Source: Yersinia pekkanenii
GTDB taxonomy: Bacteria > Pseudomonadota > Gammaproteobacteria > Enterobacterales > Enterobacteriaceae
NCBI RefSeq assembly: GCF_001152565.1
Contig: NZ_CQAZ01000016.1
Span: 40,474-104,473 of the forward strand
DNA length: 64,000 nt
Direction of reading: 5' to 3'
The notes beneath the pieces were generated by a model that worked only from the letters and a program-made list of their open reading frames with translations, ran no database searches and was not told where the DNA came from. The position numbers were made by a program, and so were the translations under genes. This document shows, in pieces, positions 9,521 to 18,628 of the stretch. The number at the start of each line of letters is the position of its first letter. Position 1 is the stretch's first letter.

Positions 9521-10924
9521 TTATGGGTTCTCCTGCGTGTCACTATCTTCACTACTGGCAACTGGCGTAACAAACTGTTCCGGCTGTTCACGGAAACGGT
9601 TGTAATTTGCCTCAGAGGAGAAGAAGTAGGTTTTACCGCCGTAACTGTATTTATATTCGGCTTTTTGGTTGGTCAAGTGAGTTTTATCAACCGGATCAAT
9701 CACATCGAGCATCACTACCGTGGTGAAGTAATTGATGCCCGCCTCGAGAGAGGCTTTGGGGATCACCAGCTCTTTATCGTCACTTTTCCAATTTTCCAAT
9801 GGAATAGGGTTACATCCCCCCGCTTTGCCGATAGATGGAATAAAAATATGTACCGCGCAGGCAACACAAATCACCTGATTACCTTCCATCACATAGCCCT
9901 GATCGCCGCATAGCAGGCAAGCATCAAAAACCACGCTAAGGCGCAAACGGTCTGGATAACGGTTAATAATGAAGAAGCGTACGGCTTTACCATCATCAGC
10001 AACCCAGACAAATCGGTGCAACTTGCCATCCCGTACCTGTTCAACTGGAATATGGACCAGGCCATCGACAGCTAGCGTAACGGGCAAGGCTTCAGATAAT
10101 TGAGGAGGTTGAGAGGCAACTTTATCCCAATAGAGTTGAGCGCCCGCGACCACAATCCATGCCAGTAAGGAAAAAACAAAAATTCTCCGGACGTTACGGT
10201 AATCCGCCAGTGCCTTGCGATGAGCAATGGGGTCTGAATTTTCATGGGCGACCTGGCGAGAATGACGCAACGGTATCAAGTAATACAGTGTTGCAAATGC
10301 CAACAGCAACGCACAAATGTAGCTGAGCCAGGCATGCCCGTTAGTCACTAAAGCAACATAACTGAGCAGTGATTTGGTTAATGCCACCACCTGTAGCTTC
10401 ATTAATAACAAAATAGCATCGCCACTCAGTGGCAAAATCAATAGCACAGTTAATGAAACTAATAGCAACCAACGGCAACGAGGTAATTGCCGGATAATCA
10501 TTAGCAATAGTACGGCACAGAAAACAACCCAAGCAAACGCCACTACAATAGCGGCCAGATTCAGCAGTAACTCCGTGTTAATCACGTGGGTGTTGGTAAA
10601 TGCCCCCAAGTTCGGGTTATTACCCCAATTAAATGCCGCACCAAACACCAGTAGAGCCTGCCAAAAATAGCCTAATGACCGACGGGGGGACAATTGGCTT
10701 AATAAGAATACCAGTAGCGCGAGAAGTTGAACCCCGGCCAAAGCTAGCTGTAATTGCTGCGATTTAGGGTAGTAGGTGCCAGCCCAGACGCCCGCAATGA
10801 GCATCAATATTGTTATCCATACCACCCGATTCAGTACGGGTGCGGGCCGAACCGCCCAATTTAACCCCAGTAACAACCCTACCGGTAAGAAGGCTTGTAG
10901 TACGGAAACAAAAAAATAACTCAT
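9521..10924 (-). CDS. DUF2318 multi-helix membrane protein of the FetMP operon
   Basis: 467 residues. The first 260 or so hold about eight transmembrane helices; the C-terminal part is extracytoplasmic and carries the DUF2318 cysteine cluster (FDACLLCGDQGY and a second CVAC within the next 25 residues), which suggests metal or Fe-S binding. Near the end there is a YHS-like stretch, YSYGGKTYFFSSEANYNRF. Proteins of this type accompany FTR1/P19 iron importers. AAGGTG precedes the ATG at 10924. It lies beyond the terminator that follows fetP, so its expression may be lower than fetMP. Confidence 0.85.
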   Translation of the reverse strand: MSYFFVSVLQAFLPVGLLLGLNWAVRPAPVLNRVVWITILMLIAGVWAGTYYPKSQQLQLALAGVQLLALLVFLLSQLSPRRSLGYFWQALLVFGAAFNWGNNPNLGAFTNTHVINTELLLNLAAIVVAFAWVVFCAVLLLMIIRQLPRCRWLLLVSLTVLLILPLSGDAILLLMKLQVVALTKSLLSYVALVTNGHAWLSYICALLLAFATLYYLIPLRHSRQVAHENSDPIAHRKALADYRNVRRIFVFSLLAWIVVAGAQLYWDKVASQPPQLSEALPVTLAVDGLVHIPVEQVRDGKLHRFVWVADDGKAVRFFIINRYPDRLRLSVVFDACLLCGDQGYVMEGNQVICVACAVHIFIPSIGKAGGCNPIPLENWKSDDKELVIPKASLEAGINYFTTVVMLDVIDPVDKTHLTNQKAEYKYSYGGKTYFFSSEANYNRFREQPEQFVTPVASSEDSDTQENP

Positions 10925-10974
10925 AGCACACCTTGAACGAGGAAGTCACAGCTTGCTGTAAGTTCAGCAGCAAT

Positions 10975-11007
10975 AAAAAACCGCGATCACTGCATCAGTC
11001 ATCGCGG
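10975..11007 (-). terminator. Intrinsic terminator between fetP and the DUF2318 gene
   Basis: On the minus strand, arms CCGCGATGACT and AGTGATCGCGG (11 pairs, short loop) are followed by a run of six T. It starts about 10 bases after the fetP stop codon but inside an otherwise tightly packed operon, so it probably causes partial read-through. Confidence 0.85.
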
Positions 11008-11016
11008 TCATTGTTA

Positions 11017-11544
11017 TCAGTTCAAACCGGTATATTTAAAGTCATAGCTCACATCAAACGGCTTCCACCAACGACCAACGCCGGTTTCGCTATCGGTATG
11101 GCGATGTAAACCTGCTTTGGAAGGCTCACTGATGTGATAGGTAACTTTATAATTACCTACCCCCATCATTTTAATGTTGGCACCGTAGTGTGGGCCATCA
11201 CTGGCCACCATTGGCATAAACGAACCTTCCTGCTTAGCACCCGTATCGGTATTCACCAGGGTATAGGCGATAGTTAGGTAAGGCATCCATTCACCGGCAC
11301 CGAAACCGTTTTTATTGCCTTCGGTAGCATGGATGTCAGCTTCCAGATGGATATCGGCTTTTGCCGCTGGCAAGCCCATACCACGGGGTTCCATATCAAT
11401 TGGCTGTAAGTAAACCGCAGCAATTTCCATATCATTAATCTTGATAGGTTCGCCGGCTGGATACTCTTTAAATGCAAAAGCCGCAGGCGCTGCAAAAATG
11501 CTGGCAATGATACTGCTGGCAATAATCGTTTTCTTCATGGTCAT
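11017..11544 (-). CDS. fetP: FetP/P19 periplasmic iron-binding protein
   Basis: About 175 residues with signal peptide MKKTIIASSIIASIFAAPAAFA. The mature protein is the P19/Tpd family (immunoglobulin-like homodimer binding copper and iron): Met and His ligands are seen in LQPIDMEPRGM, DIHLEADIH and HYGANIKMM. It delivers iron to the FTR1 permease FetM. The ATG at 11544 (MTMKK) has GAGGG eight bases upstream; the ATG six bases inside is an alternative that leaves the signal peptide intact. The gene follows fetM by 77 bases and is followed by a strong terminator. Confidence 0.92.
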   Translation of the reverse strand: MTMKKTIIASSIIASIFAAPAAFAFKEYPAGEPIKINDMEIAAVYLQPIDMEPRGMGLPAAKADIHLEADIHATEGNKNGFGAGEWMPYLTIAYTLVNTDTGAKQEGSFMPMVASDGPHYGANIKMMGVGNYKVTYHISEPSKAGLHRHTDSETGVGRWWKPFDVSYDFKYTGLN

Positions 11545-11621
11545 GTAGCACACCCTCTGGTATCGATAATTACATTGTCGTTATTCACACCGGCATCATG
11601 CCGGACCATCATGCTGAGCTA

Positions 11622-13559
11622 TTACTGAACTGAAAGAGTACCACCACGCCGCCGCATTACCCATAGGGCAACCAGCGCAGCAATCAGTAATATCCCTTGA
11701 GGAATCAATGTCTCCAGGTATGGATAGATCCCCAACCAACTAATTTCAGGTACGCCCGGTAACAGTGTCGGCTCGAATAATTTACCTTCAATCAGTTCAA
11801 GGACACTTTTCCCGGCAAACACAAATGCCATCAGGTACATAAAGCCACCGGTAAACATAAAGAACGGTTTGAGTGGCAATTTGACAACGGTAAAGCGCAT
11901 CACCAGATAAGCCACCAGCAAGAAAACACAGCCAACGCCAAAACCGGCCAAAATCGACAAGTGGCCGCTGGTAGTACTGGCATCGCCCATCAAGGCCAGA
12001 TAGAACAGTACCGTTTCAGCCCCTTCGCGATACACGGCCAGGAAGCTGGTCAGCCATAGCCCTACCATTGAACCGCTGCTGAGTGATTTAGAGAATTTCC
12101 CCTCGAGATAGGCTTTCCATTGCCGTGCTTCGGTCTTCGATAGCAGCCAATAGCTCATGGAGAACAGCATCACCACGGCAATCATCATGGTGAAACCTTC
12201 CAGTAATTCTCGGCTTTGCCCGGCATTGGCAAATAACCACTGGAAGACGAAGGCCGTTAATACACTGGCAATTAATGCCACCACCACTGATTGGCGGATC
12301 AGTGGCAATTTGTCTTGATGGTTGTTTTTCACCAGATAAGCGACGATTGCCGCCACAATCAGCAATGCTTCCAGACCTTCACGGACAATGATCAGCAAGC
12401 TGTAGATGAACAGACTCCAGTCGGTTTCACTCCCTCCGCCTAGCATCTCAACTGCACTGGACAGATCTTTTTGCAAGGCTACCGCTTCGGCCTGTAACTG
12501 TTCAACCGGCTGCCCGGCTTTTATCAAACTGACTAACCGGGTGAAATGACCTTCTAACGTGGATTTAAACGCCGCATCACGTGAACCCACTTTGTTCTCC
12601 ATCCCGCTGGCTTCGAACAAATCAAAATAGGCATCTTGTACTGCCATCATTGCAGGCGTAATTTGCCCTTTTTGGTATTGGCTAATGGCCTGGTTAATCG
12701 CTTGGTTTATTTTGCCGGTAACCCTGGCCCAATCGGCATTGGTTTGCCCATCAGGATTGGCAGCAGATGCCGAAGATTGCCCGGCATCTGGTTGAGAGGT
12801 GGTGACTTGTTGCTGCTCACGCGTCGTCGGTAAACCCGGAAGTGTATCTTCAATGGTTTGCAACAAACCGGTGATACGATAGGCGACTTCGGTTATTTGA
12901 TCGGGTTGGTTGGTTAAATCGATTAATGCGCTAAATTGCTGATTAATTGCAGCCGCTTGCTGAGCGGAACGATTCCCGCGCACTGACATTTCCATTTCAG
13001 AGTTTTTAAAACCCTGATAGTGCGCCTGCTGTACACTTTGGCTGGCTGCTGCAAATTTACCCTCTTGATATTCACTGATGGCCTGTGCCAATAAATCATC
13101 TATGATTTTGAAACTTTGCTGCCAATACAGTGCGATATCATTGTTTTCATAAGCTGTATGCGGCGGTTCAGCATTCAGCTTATGACCATCGGTCAATACG
13201 GGCAGCACCGCGGTCAGTTCACCTTTAAGCCCATTGATTTTATTATCAACCTCAGCTTGCGGCCTCCCTTCGCCAATCATGCGCCGGATTTCACCAAAGG
13301 CGGCCTCCATCTGATAACTCTTCTGGGCAGAGATGTTAATGCGGATCGGCCCTTCAAGGTTCTCGAATACTTCAAAATAGGCCATCTGCACCGTTGTGCG
13401 AGCTTCATCATTGTTCTTTTGTTGGTATAGCTGAGACGTTTTATCGAGACGGGATTGGATATCATTGACCCACTGCTGATAATCGGCAGAAGCCCACGCT
13501 AAGGAGCCGGATAGCCACCAACAGCAGCAAAGCAGAAAGAGTTTGTGCCAAATTCGCAT
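11622..13559 (-). CDS. fetM: FetM, FTR1-family iron permease with periplasmic N-terminal domain
   Basis: 645 residues. A signal sequence (LFLLCCCWWLSGSLAWA) leads into about 350 residues of periplasmic helices in two related halves (compare QMAYFEVFENLEG with QDAYFDLFEASGM). The C-terminal FTR1 channel has seven or so transmembrane helices and both REGxE iron motifs: IVREGLEALL and VYREGAETVL. It imports iron, probably ferrous iron oxidised at the membrane, with FetP as partner. First gene of the operon; a Fur-box match lies 23 bases upstream of the ATG. Confidence 0.93.
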   Translation of the reverse strand: MRIWHKLFLLCCCWWLSGSLAWASADYQQWVNDIQSRLDKTSQLYQQKNNDEARTTVQMAYFEVFENLEGPIRINISAQKSYQMEAAFGEIRRMIGEGRPQAEVDNKINGLKGELTAVLPVLTDGHKLNAEPPHTAYENNDIALYWQQSFKIIDDLLAQAISEYQEGKFAAASQSVQQAHYQGFKNSEMEMSVRGNRSAQQAAAINQQFSALIDLTNQPDQITEVAYRITGLLQTIEDTLPGLPTTREQQQVTTSQPDAGQSSASAANPDGQTNADWARVTGKINQAINQAISQYQKGQITPAMMAVQDAYFDLFEASGMENKVGSRDAAFKSTLEGHFTRLVSLIKAGQPVEQLQAEAVALQKDLSSAVEMLGGGSETDWSLFIYSLLIIVREGLEALLIVAAIVAYLVKNNHQDKLPLIRQSVVVALIASVLTAFVFQWLFANAGQSRELLEGFTMMIAVVMLFSMSYWLLSKTEARQWKAYLEGKFSKSLSSGSMVGLWLTSFLAVYREGAETVLFYLALMGDASTTSGHLSILAGFGVGCVFLLVAYLVMRFTVVKLPLKPFFMFTGGFMYLMAFVFAGKSVLELIEGKLFEPTLLPGVPEISWLGIYPYLETLIPQGILLIAALVALWVMRRRGGTLSVQ

Positions 13560-13581
13560 AATGAGAGATACGTATGGAGTT

Positions 13582-13600
13582 GATAATGAGATTTATTAAC
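13582..13600. promoter_or_regulatory. Fur box upstream of fetM
   Basis: The 19-mer GATAATGAGATTTATTAAC matches the Fur consensus at 15 of 19 positions by eye. Its place 23 bases upstream of the fetM start fits iron repression of the whole operon. No Fur-binding data are available here. Confidence 0.78.
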
Positions 13601-13794
13601 ATTAACACTAAACAAGGGAAATGTGTCTTGATCCGTATCAAAAAATATTGAGTCTTTTGAATTTTTGTTTAAAAAATGCGGCGCGCTCCGCCACTTTTTA
13701 CTCAGAAAACCCATCGGTCACCCTGCAAATCCGCAAGCTTTTCATGGCAATCTGGCCGCTCTTCTTGATCTGATCGAGTCTTCTCGCTTTAAGC

Positions 13795-13837
13795 AAAAAA
13801 AAACTGACGGCAGCTGTTTTCGCAGCACACCGTCAGT
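13795..13837 (-). terminator. Intrinsic terminator after the MFS gene
   Basis: On the minus strand ACTGACGG and CCGTCAGT form an outer stem, with an inner GCTG/CAGC stem, followed by a run of about nine T. It begins some 37 bases after the MFS stop codon and separates it from the fetM promoter region (13560-13794), which contains no credible gene. Confidence 0.9.
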
Positions 13838-13873
13838 CTCTTCTTATCGTACTTTATTTATTAATACTGCAAC

Positions 13874-15514
13874 TTATTTACGGGCTTTAGTCTCCAGATT
13901 ATCCGCCGGCAATTCACCCGGCAGGTAATCAGGTAAACGGCCCGCTGGGAAGATAGCCAGCAGGGATAACAGCGCCATAATCAGTAAGCCAAATTTCAGC
14001 GCACGTAAACGTGCTTCTTCATTAACACGTACCGCTTCAGCAACCTGTTCAGGCGTCGCTGTGGTCTGTGCTAACACCCCTTGCAGGCGGTCATTACTGA
14101 CGAAGTTGATGCTGTCCATGTTGACCTGTGCTTGAATTTCCGGCGTCAGAATCGGGGTTTCAGCAACACCTCGCATCACGTTGGCACTTAACAAACCGAC
14201 CAATAACGCACCGGCGACCGCAGTACCGATGGCATTTGCCAGGTTATTAGCGGTACCACGTAATGAGCCGACATCGCCAGCCAGTTCTTTCGGAGAAGCA
14301 CTGACCAATACGTTGAACAGCAAGGTCACCAGCGCGCCCTGAGCCAGGCCGAACACCACCAGACCGAACAGTACCGCAAACTCACTCCAGTTATTACGCA
14401 CCACGAATGCCAGCCATAACAGTGCAATGGTGCAAGTGATAAAACCATAACGGCCGATTTTGCGTGGCGTCAGTTTCTTGTAGAAACGGACGATCAACAT
14501 TGCAGAGAAGAACACGGATAAGTTAAACGGCATCATGGCAATCGCTGTTGCCAGTGGCGTACTGCCCTGCACAATCTGGATATACAACGGAACCGAGAAG
14601 TTCAACATTGCTTCTAATGCAACCACTGCGAACATGGCAAATACTGCCGCTTTCTCAGTAGGTGAGGAAATGACTTCCAGCGCCAGTAACGGCGTTTTGC
14701 CTCGTTGCTGACGGCGACGGGTCCAGACCACAAACGCCTGACCCAGCAGGATACCCAACACAATCATGAAAGGTGCTGGTGAGAAGCCCAGCAAATCAAA
14801 CGGCGCACCATCACGAACCAGACCGAAGCCCCAACGGTTCAGGTTATTGAAGCCAAACGACAGCAGAATAATCGCTGACGCAGCCAGAATCACCCCGATG
14901 ATATCGATACCCACTTCCGGGCGGCCTTTATCTGCTTTCAGACGGAAGCTCAGTACAAAGATGACTGCCGACAGCACAATCAGAATACCGAACGCCGGAC
15001 GCCAGCCGATATAGGTACCGAGGATACCACCGATCAGGAACGCAGCCACACCGGCACCGGCACGGGCAGAACCCAAAGCACCCAGCGCCGTAGCCTGTTG
15101 CGTGCCACGGTAGTTTTCAGCAATCAATGCCACCAAGGCTGGCACTAAGGCCGCACCAGCCAGACCACTTAATGCCTGTGCACTGATCATCACGGTGACA
15201 TTCGGGCTGAAGGTCATCATCACCTGTGCAATACCAAACAGCAGTACGGTGCTGCGGAAGACCACCAGCGGCCCAAAACGTTGGTTGAGTTTGGCACCCA
15301 ACATCACGAAACCGGCAACTGACAGCGAGTACATAACGATCGCGGTAGCAATCGTAGTCGGTGGCACATTAAAACTCTTTACCATCCCCCCCAACGCTAC
15401 CGGTAGGGAGGCAACGTTAAATGACATCAGAATCTGGGCCATTGCGATGGTTATCATCGGCACCCAGGATTCTTTAACTTCCGCCCTTGCGCGGTGAGTT
15501 GATTGATTCGCCAT
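13874..15514 (-). CDS. 14-helix MFS transporter (EmrB/QacA, DHA2-like)
   Basis: 546 residues with about 14 predicted transmembrane helices. The N-terminal segment ITIAMAQILMSFNVASLPVAL and the GxxxGPxxGG-like loop region (LGSARAGAGVAAFLIGGILG) fit drug/proton antiporters of the DHA2 group. A long periplasmic loop near residues 455-505 precedes the last helix. The substrate is unknown. It shares its strand with the glutaminase gene 144 bases upstream, a pairing that could reflect glutamate/GABA or drug export, but that is only a guess from adjacency. Confidence 0.82.
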   Translation of the reverse strand: MANQSTHRARAEVKESWVPMITIAMAQILMSFNVASLPVALGGMVKSFNVPPTTIATAIVMYSLSVAGFVMLGAKLNQRFGPLVVFRSTVLLFGIAQVMMTFSPNVTVMISAQALSGLAGAALVPALVALIAENYRGTQQATALGALGSARAGAGVAAFLIGGILGTYIGWRPAFGILIVLSAVIFVLSFRLKADKGRPEVGIDIIGVILAASAIILLSFGFNNLNRWGFGLVRDGAPFDLLGFSPAPFMIVLGILLGQAFVVWTRRRQQRGKTPLLALEVISSPTEKAAVFAMFAVVALEAMLNFSVPLYIQIVQGSTPLATAIAMMPFNLSVFFSAMLIVRFYKKLTPRKIGRYGFITCTIALLWLAFVVRNNWSEFAVLFGLVVFGLAQGALVTLLFNVLVSASPKELAGDVGSLRGTANNLANAIGTAVAGALLVGLLSANVMRGVAETPILTPEIQAQVNMDSINFVSNDRLQGVLAQTTATPEQVAEAVRVNEEARLRALKFGLLIMALLSLLAIFPAGRLPDYLPGELPADNLETKARK

Positions 15515-15546
15515 AAATTTCTCTATCCTTTTGACATGTTATTCTT

Positions 15547-15628
15547 GTTTTCGGAACCCTTGGGTTTCGACACAATTTGGTTTTCAAAGCAATTCAGTTT
15601 TCAAAACAGTTTGCTTTCAAACAAGCTG
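15547..15628. repeat. Five tandem degenerate 16-17-base repeats
   Basis: Five consecutive units begin at 15547, 15563, 15580, 15597 and 15613. Best-preserved copies: GTTTTCAAAGCAATTCA and GTTTTCAAAACAGTTT. The units occupy most of the gap between the glutaminase and MFS genes. The period (about 1.5 helical turns) and divergence differ from CRISPR or ERIC-type repeats. Confidence 0.75.
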
Positions 15629-15658
15629 ATGTTCAGCGTAATACCTCTCTATTGAGGC

Positions 15659-16666
15659 TCAACTCTTGTCGGTGTAAGGTTCAGAAACAAACATGTCCAT
15701 CCCAAGACGACGAGATAAGAAGCGGGCCGCCAGTTGCCCTTTGACGCTGTTACCCGCACTGTCGAGCAGCGGTGCAAAAGTGCCCAGCCCCCCCTTCCCA
15801 GGTGACACGGTCACAATTCCGCCACCAATACCGCTTTTACCGGGTAGACCAATGTCATAAAGCCAGTCACCGGAGGTTTCATACAATCCTGCGGTGACCA
15901 TTACTGCTAATGCGTAATGGCATACATCATTATCCACCACCCGTTCACGGGTCAGTGGGTTGACACCACCATCAGCCAGTGTCGCACCCATCACCGCCAG
16001 ATCACGGGCACTGACATTGAGCGAACATTGGCGGGTATACAGGTCGGTTGCAATGAGAGGATCACTCCCCAGACAGCCATAACCTTGCAGCACATTGGCA
16101 ATGCCACGGTTGCGGAAATTGGTTTCACATGCTGATTGATACACTTCTTCGTTCAATGTCAGTTCACGCCCCGCAAAGCGACACAGACCGTCATAAATAA
16201 ACTTCCATTGTTCGTCACTGTTGGCACCAGGCACCAGGCTGGTGGTCGCAATCGCGCCTGAGTTCACCATCGGATTGGTGCGTCCATCGGGCGTGCGCTC
16301 AATCGCAGTGACGGAGTTAAATGCCATACCCGTACTGTTCACACCCAGTTTTTCACGGGCAACTTTAGCGCCGATAGCCTGACAAACCAAAGCAAACACA
16401 AAAGGCTTGGAGACACTCATGATGGTAAATTCATAATCCACATCACCGGCAGAATGTACTTTGCCGTTGGTGCCAACCATGCAAACACCAAAAAGATTCG
16501 GGGGGATACGTTCTAACGCGGGGTAAACGGTAGAAACCACACCTTCAGTATCTGCACCAAACCGTTTATGGGCTTCTTGCACCAATTTAACTACCGTATC
16601 CGGATCCGGTAGATGTCCAGTTGATACGTAGTCGATAACTCCATTTTTGCTATCATCTGTAGGCAT
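15659..16666 (-). CDS. glsA: Glutaminase A
   Basis: 335 residues, a full-length serine-dependent beta-lactamase-like glutaminase that hydrolyses L-glutamine to L-glutamate and ammonia. The catalytic Ser-x-x-Lys is at about residues 84-87 (MSVSKPF). Further family blocks are RTNPMVNSGAI, ETNFRNRGIANVLQ and GIGGGIVTVSPGKGGLG. Usual GlsA proteins are about 305-310 residues; the extra length is an N-terminal extension. GGGGA eight bases upstream supports the ATG at 16666. Cytosolic glutaminase contributes to acid tolerance in enterobacteria by releasing ammonia. Confidence 0.95.
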   Translation of the reverse strand: MPTDDSKNGVIDYVSTGHLPDPDTVVKLVQEAHKRFGADTEGVVSTVYPALERIPPNLFGVCMVGTNGKVHSAGDVDYEFTIMSVSKPFVFALVCQAIGAKVAREKLGVNSTGMAFNSVTAIERTPDGRTNPMVNSGAIATTSLVPGANSDEQWKFIYDGLCRFAGRELTLNEEVYQSACETNFRNRGIANVLQGYGCLGSDPLIATDLYTRQCSLNVSARDLAVMGATLADGGVNPLTRERVVDNDVCHYALAVMVTAGLYETSGDWLYDIGLPGKSGIGGGIVTVSPGKGGLGTFAPLLDSAGNSVKGQLAARFLSRRLGMDMFVSEPYTDKS

Positions 16667-17130
16667 ATTTGTTATCCCCGTTGACCTTTTGTTTAGTTTT
16701 CTATCTTTTTGGTTTCTATTATTTATTTTAAGCGACAGAGATTTTCTCTGTGTTTTAAATTAAATGAAAGAACAATAATGAATCACGACGTCTTTTAGTG
16801 AGCGTTTTATCATATCTTCATTATATTCCTAGCGTAAGATAACTTACGTTAAGAAAGCTGTATATCACTTGTTTTCAATAATTTGGTCAGAGGGGGAGAA
16901 CACGGATACTGTTGCGGTGTCATGACAATTAAGATATAGGATAAATCTCGCTGGCAAGTATCAGTTTAATTCGAAACAGCAGATTAGCACGTCAACTAGC
17001 ATTAATCTGACACAATAGCGATTTATTATCGGGAAAGTGCTATTTAATAAAATTCACATTAAAAGTGAAGGTAATAAAGGGTCCGCCTGATAGGTAACCC
17101 CTTATTAATAGTTTGTTGATAACGCGGCTT
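16667..17130. other. Intergenic region upstream of glsA
   Basis: 464 bases without a gene. It contains the glsA promoter, a perfect palindrome at 16833-16848 and an inverted repeat CAGATTA...TAATCTG at 16980-17009. The right part borders the decayed permease gene. Confidence 0.5.
16833..16848. promoter_or_regulatory. Palindromic operator candidate upstream of glsA
   Basis: CGTAAGATAACTTACG: two 6-base arms with a 4-base spacer, about 170 bases upstream of the glsA start. The form fits a dimeric repressor or activator site; the regulator is unknown. Confidence 0.4.
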
Positions 17131-17647
17131 TTATACCAGAGTCCACGCCAGCCAGACTAATGCAAATCCTACCAACCCCATCACGGTAGTCAACACCGTC
17201 CAGGTTTTTAACCCGTCAGCAACGGAAAGCCCCAGATAACGTGTGACTACCCAGAACCCGGCATCATTAACATGGGATAACCCCAGCCCACCGAAGCAGA
17301 CAGGTGGGCAAAGCAACGTGTACCGTCAGCGTTAACGCCATCACGGCCCGCTTAATCCCCAGTGAACCCGTAAATCGCTAGGCGAGGGACTCCGCCCCAC
17401 CAGAGGCTTCAATCAGCCCACCTAACATTGACCCGAGCACAATTATGATGGTGATCGATCCGAGTAAGCCGCCCATACCGGACATAATCACCTGCATGAT
17501 ATTGCCAACCGGAATACCCGTCGCGATAGCGACTAATAGGCTAACAACCAGCAGTGCAACAAAAGGATGAACCTTGGCTTTTATAACTAATATTAATAAG
17601 AGTAAAACGCTGGCAACAGCAATCGTCAGCAGTAGGGAGGTAGACAT
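17131..17647 (-). pseudogene. Remnant of a GntP-family (YgbN-like) sugar-acid permease
   Basis: The N-terminal 90 codons (MSTSLLLTIAVASVLLLLIL...) read as a GntP-type permease up to a TAG after ESLA (at about 17378-17380). The same frame then continues in recognisable form (RFTGSLGIKRAVMALTLT) before homology breaks. The last 60 or so codons of the same kind of protein follow at 17131-17316 (LSHVNDAGFWVVTRYLGLS to the terminal WLAWTLV). GntP permeases have about 440 residues, so roughly two thirds of the gene is missing. It stands at the end of the ygb/otn operon, where E. coli has ygbN. Confidence 0.88.
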
Positions 17648-17849
17648 TATTTAAACCTCGATCACAAAAATATCACATGGGTGGTTGGTGATGTGCTTAT
17701 TAGCACTTTTCTATTAATTTTATTCTGAGCCACTCCACCGCCACGCTGGCAGCGAACCAATAGCGCATCGCCACCGTATCAGGTCACGGTGAAATCGTTA
17801 TTTCAGTGATTCAAACAACCCGGTTAAACAAAATAAATAACGAACGCGA

Positions 17850-18626
17850 CTACTGATAAGGCTTGATCCAGCCTAACCCCGCCACTGTGTCTGCCCGTGG
17901 CAGATATTCGCATCCCACCCAGCCGCTATAGTTAATGCTATCGAGCAGTTCGAACAAATAGGGGTAATTAATCTCCCCTTCATCCGGTTCATGACGATGG
18001 GGTACCGACGCAATTTGAATATGACCATACCGCCCGGCTAAAGAGGTAATTAGATGACTGAGATTGCCATCCACTATTTGTGCGTGGAATAAATCCAATT
18101 GTGTAAATACATTAGGCCGGTCGATAGCATTAGCCAATTCCAGTGTTTGATACTGGCTGGAGAAAAGATAATTAGGTTTTATTTTCGGATTTAAGGCTTC
18201 AATCATAACATTAATGTTATGTCCGACAAACCGGTCAGCCGCATAACGAATATTTTCGACAAATGTCTGCTCGTATTTTTCCCTATTTGCGCCAACAGGC
18301 ACCACACCTGCCATCACGTGGACCGACGGACAACCCAGCTTCAGCGCATATTCCAAAGCCAAATCAATATCACGACGGGCATCCTGCTCACGACCCGGTA
18401 AGGCCGTCAGCCCCCACTCACCGATGTCAGTATTGCCAGGTGCAGTATTAAACAGCACTTGCTGCAAGCTATTCTCGGACAGCTTTTCCGCAAGTAGTGC
18501 GGCCGGATAGTCGTAAGGGAATAAAAATTCCACCGCGCTGAAACCGGCATCTTTGGCGGCCTTAAAGCGCTCAAGGAAGGGAACTTCCGTAAACATCATG
18601 GATAAATTAGCGGCAAACTTAAGCAT
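17850..18626 (-). CDS. otnI: 2-oxo-tetronate isomerase (YgbM/OtnI)
   Basis: 258-residue TIM-barrel isomerase of the hydroxypyruvate isomerase (Hyi) type. It starts [21 protein letters not shown] and has the metal/acid residues in [17 protein letters not shown] and EPDEGEINY, plus the C-terminal [10 protein letters not shown]. In the known ygb pathway it converts 2-oxo-tetronate to 3-oxo-tetronate. It follows otnC with two bases between stop and start. Full length and intact, although both the permease downstream and the dehydrogenase at the operon head are destroyed. Confidence 0.9.
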   Translation of the reverse strand: MLKFAANLSMMFTEVPFLERFKAAKDAGFSAVEFLFPYDYPAALLAEKLSENSLQQVLFNTAPGNTDIGEWGLTALPGREQDARRDIDLALEYALKLGCPSVHVMAGVVPVGANREKYEQTFVENIRYAADRFVGHNINVMIEALNPKIKPNYLFSSQYQTLELANAIDRPNVFTQLDLFHAQIVDGNLSHLITSLAGRYGHIQIASVPHRHEPDEGEINYPYLFELLDSINYSGWVGCEYLPRADTVAGLGWIKPYQ

Positions 18627-18628
18627 CT

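Noticed and set aside
13560..13794. Short open frames on both strands upstream of fetM
   Set aside because: They cover the fetM promoter and Fur box or the MFS terminator and have no protein-like features.
15547..15628. Possible CRISPR array
   Set aside because: Repeats are 16-17 bases, degenerate and directly adjacent, with no spacers and no cas genes.
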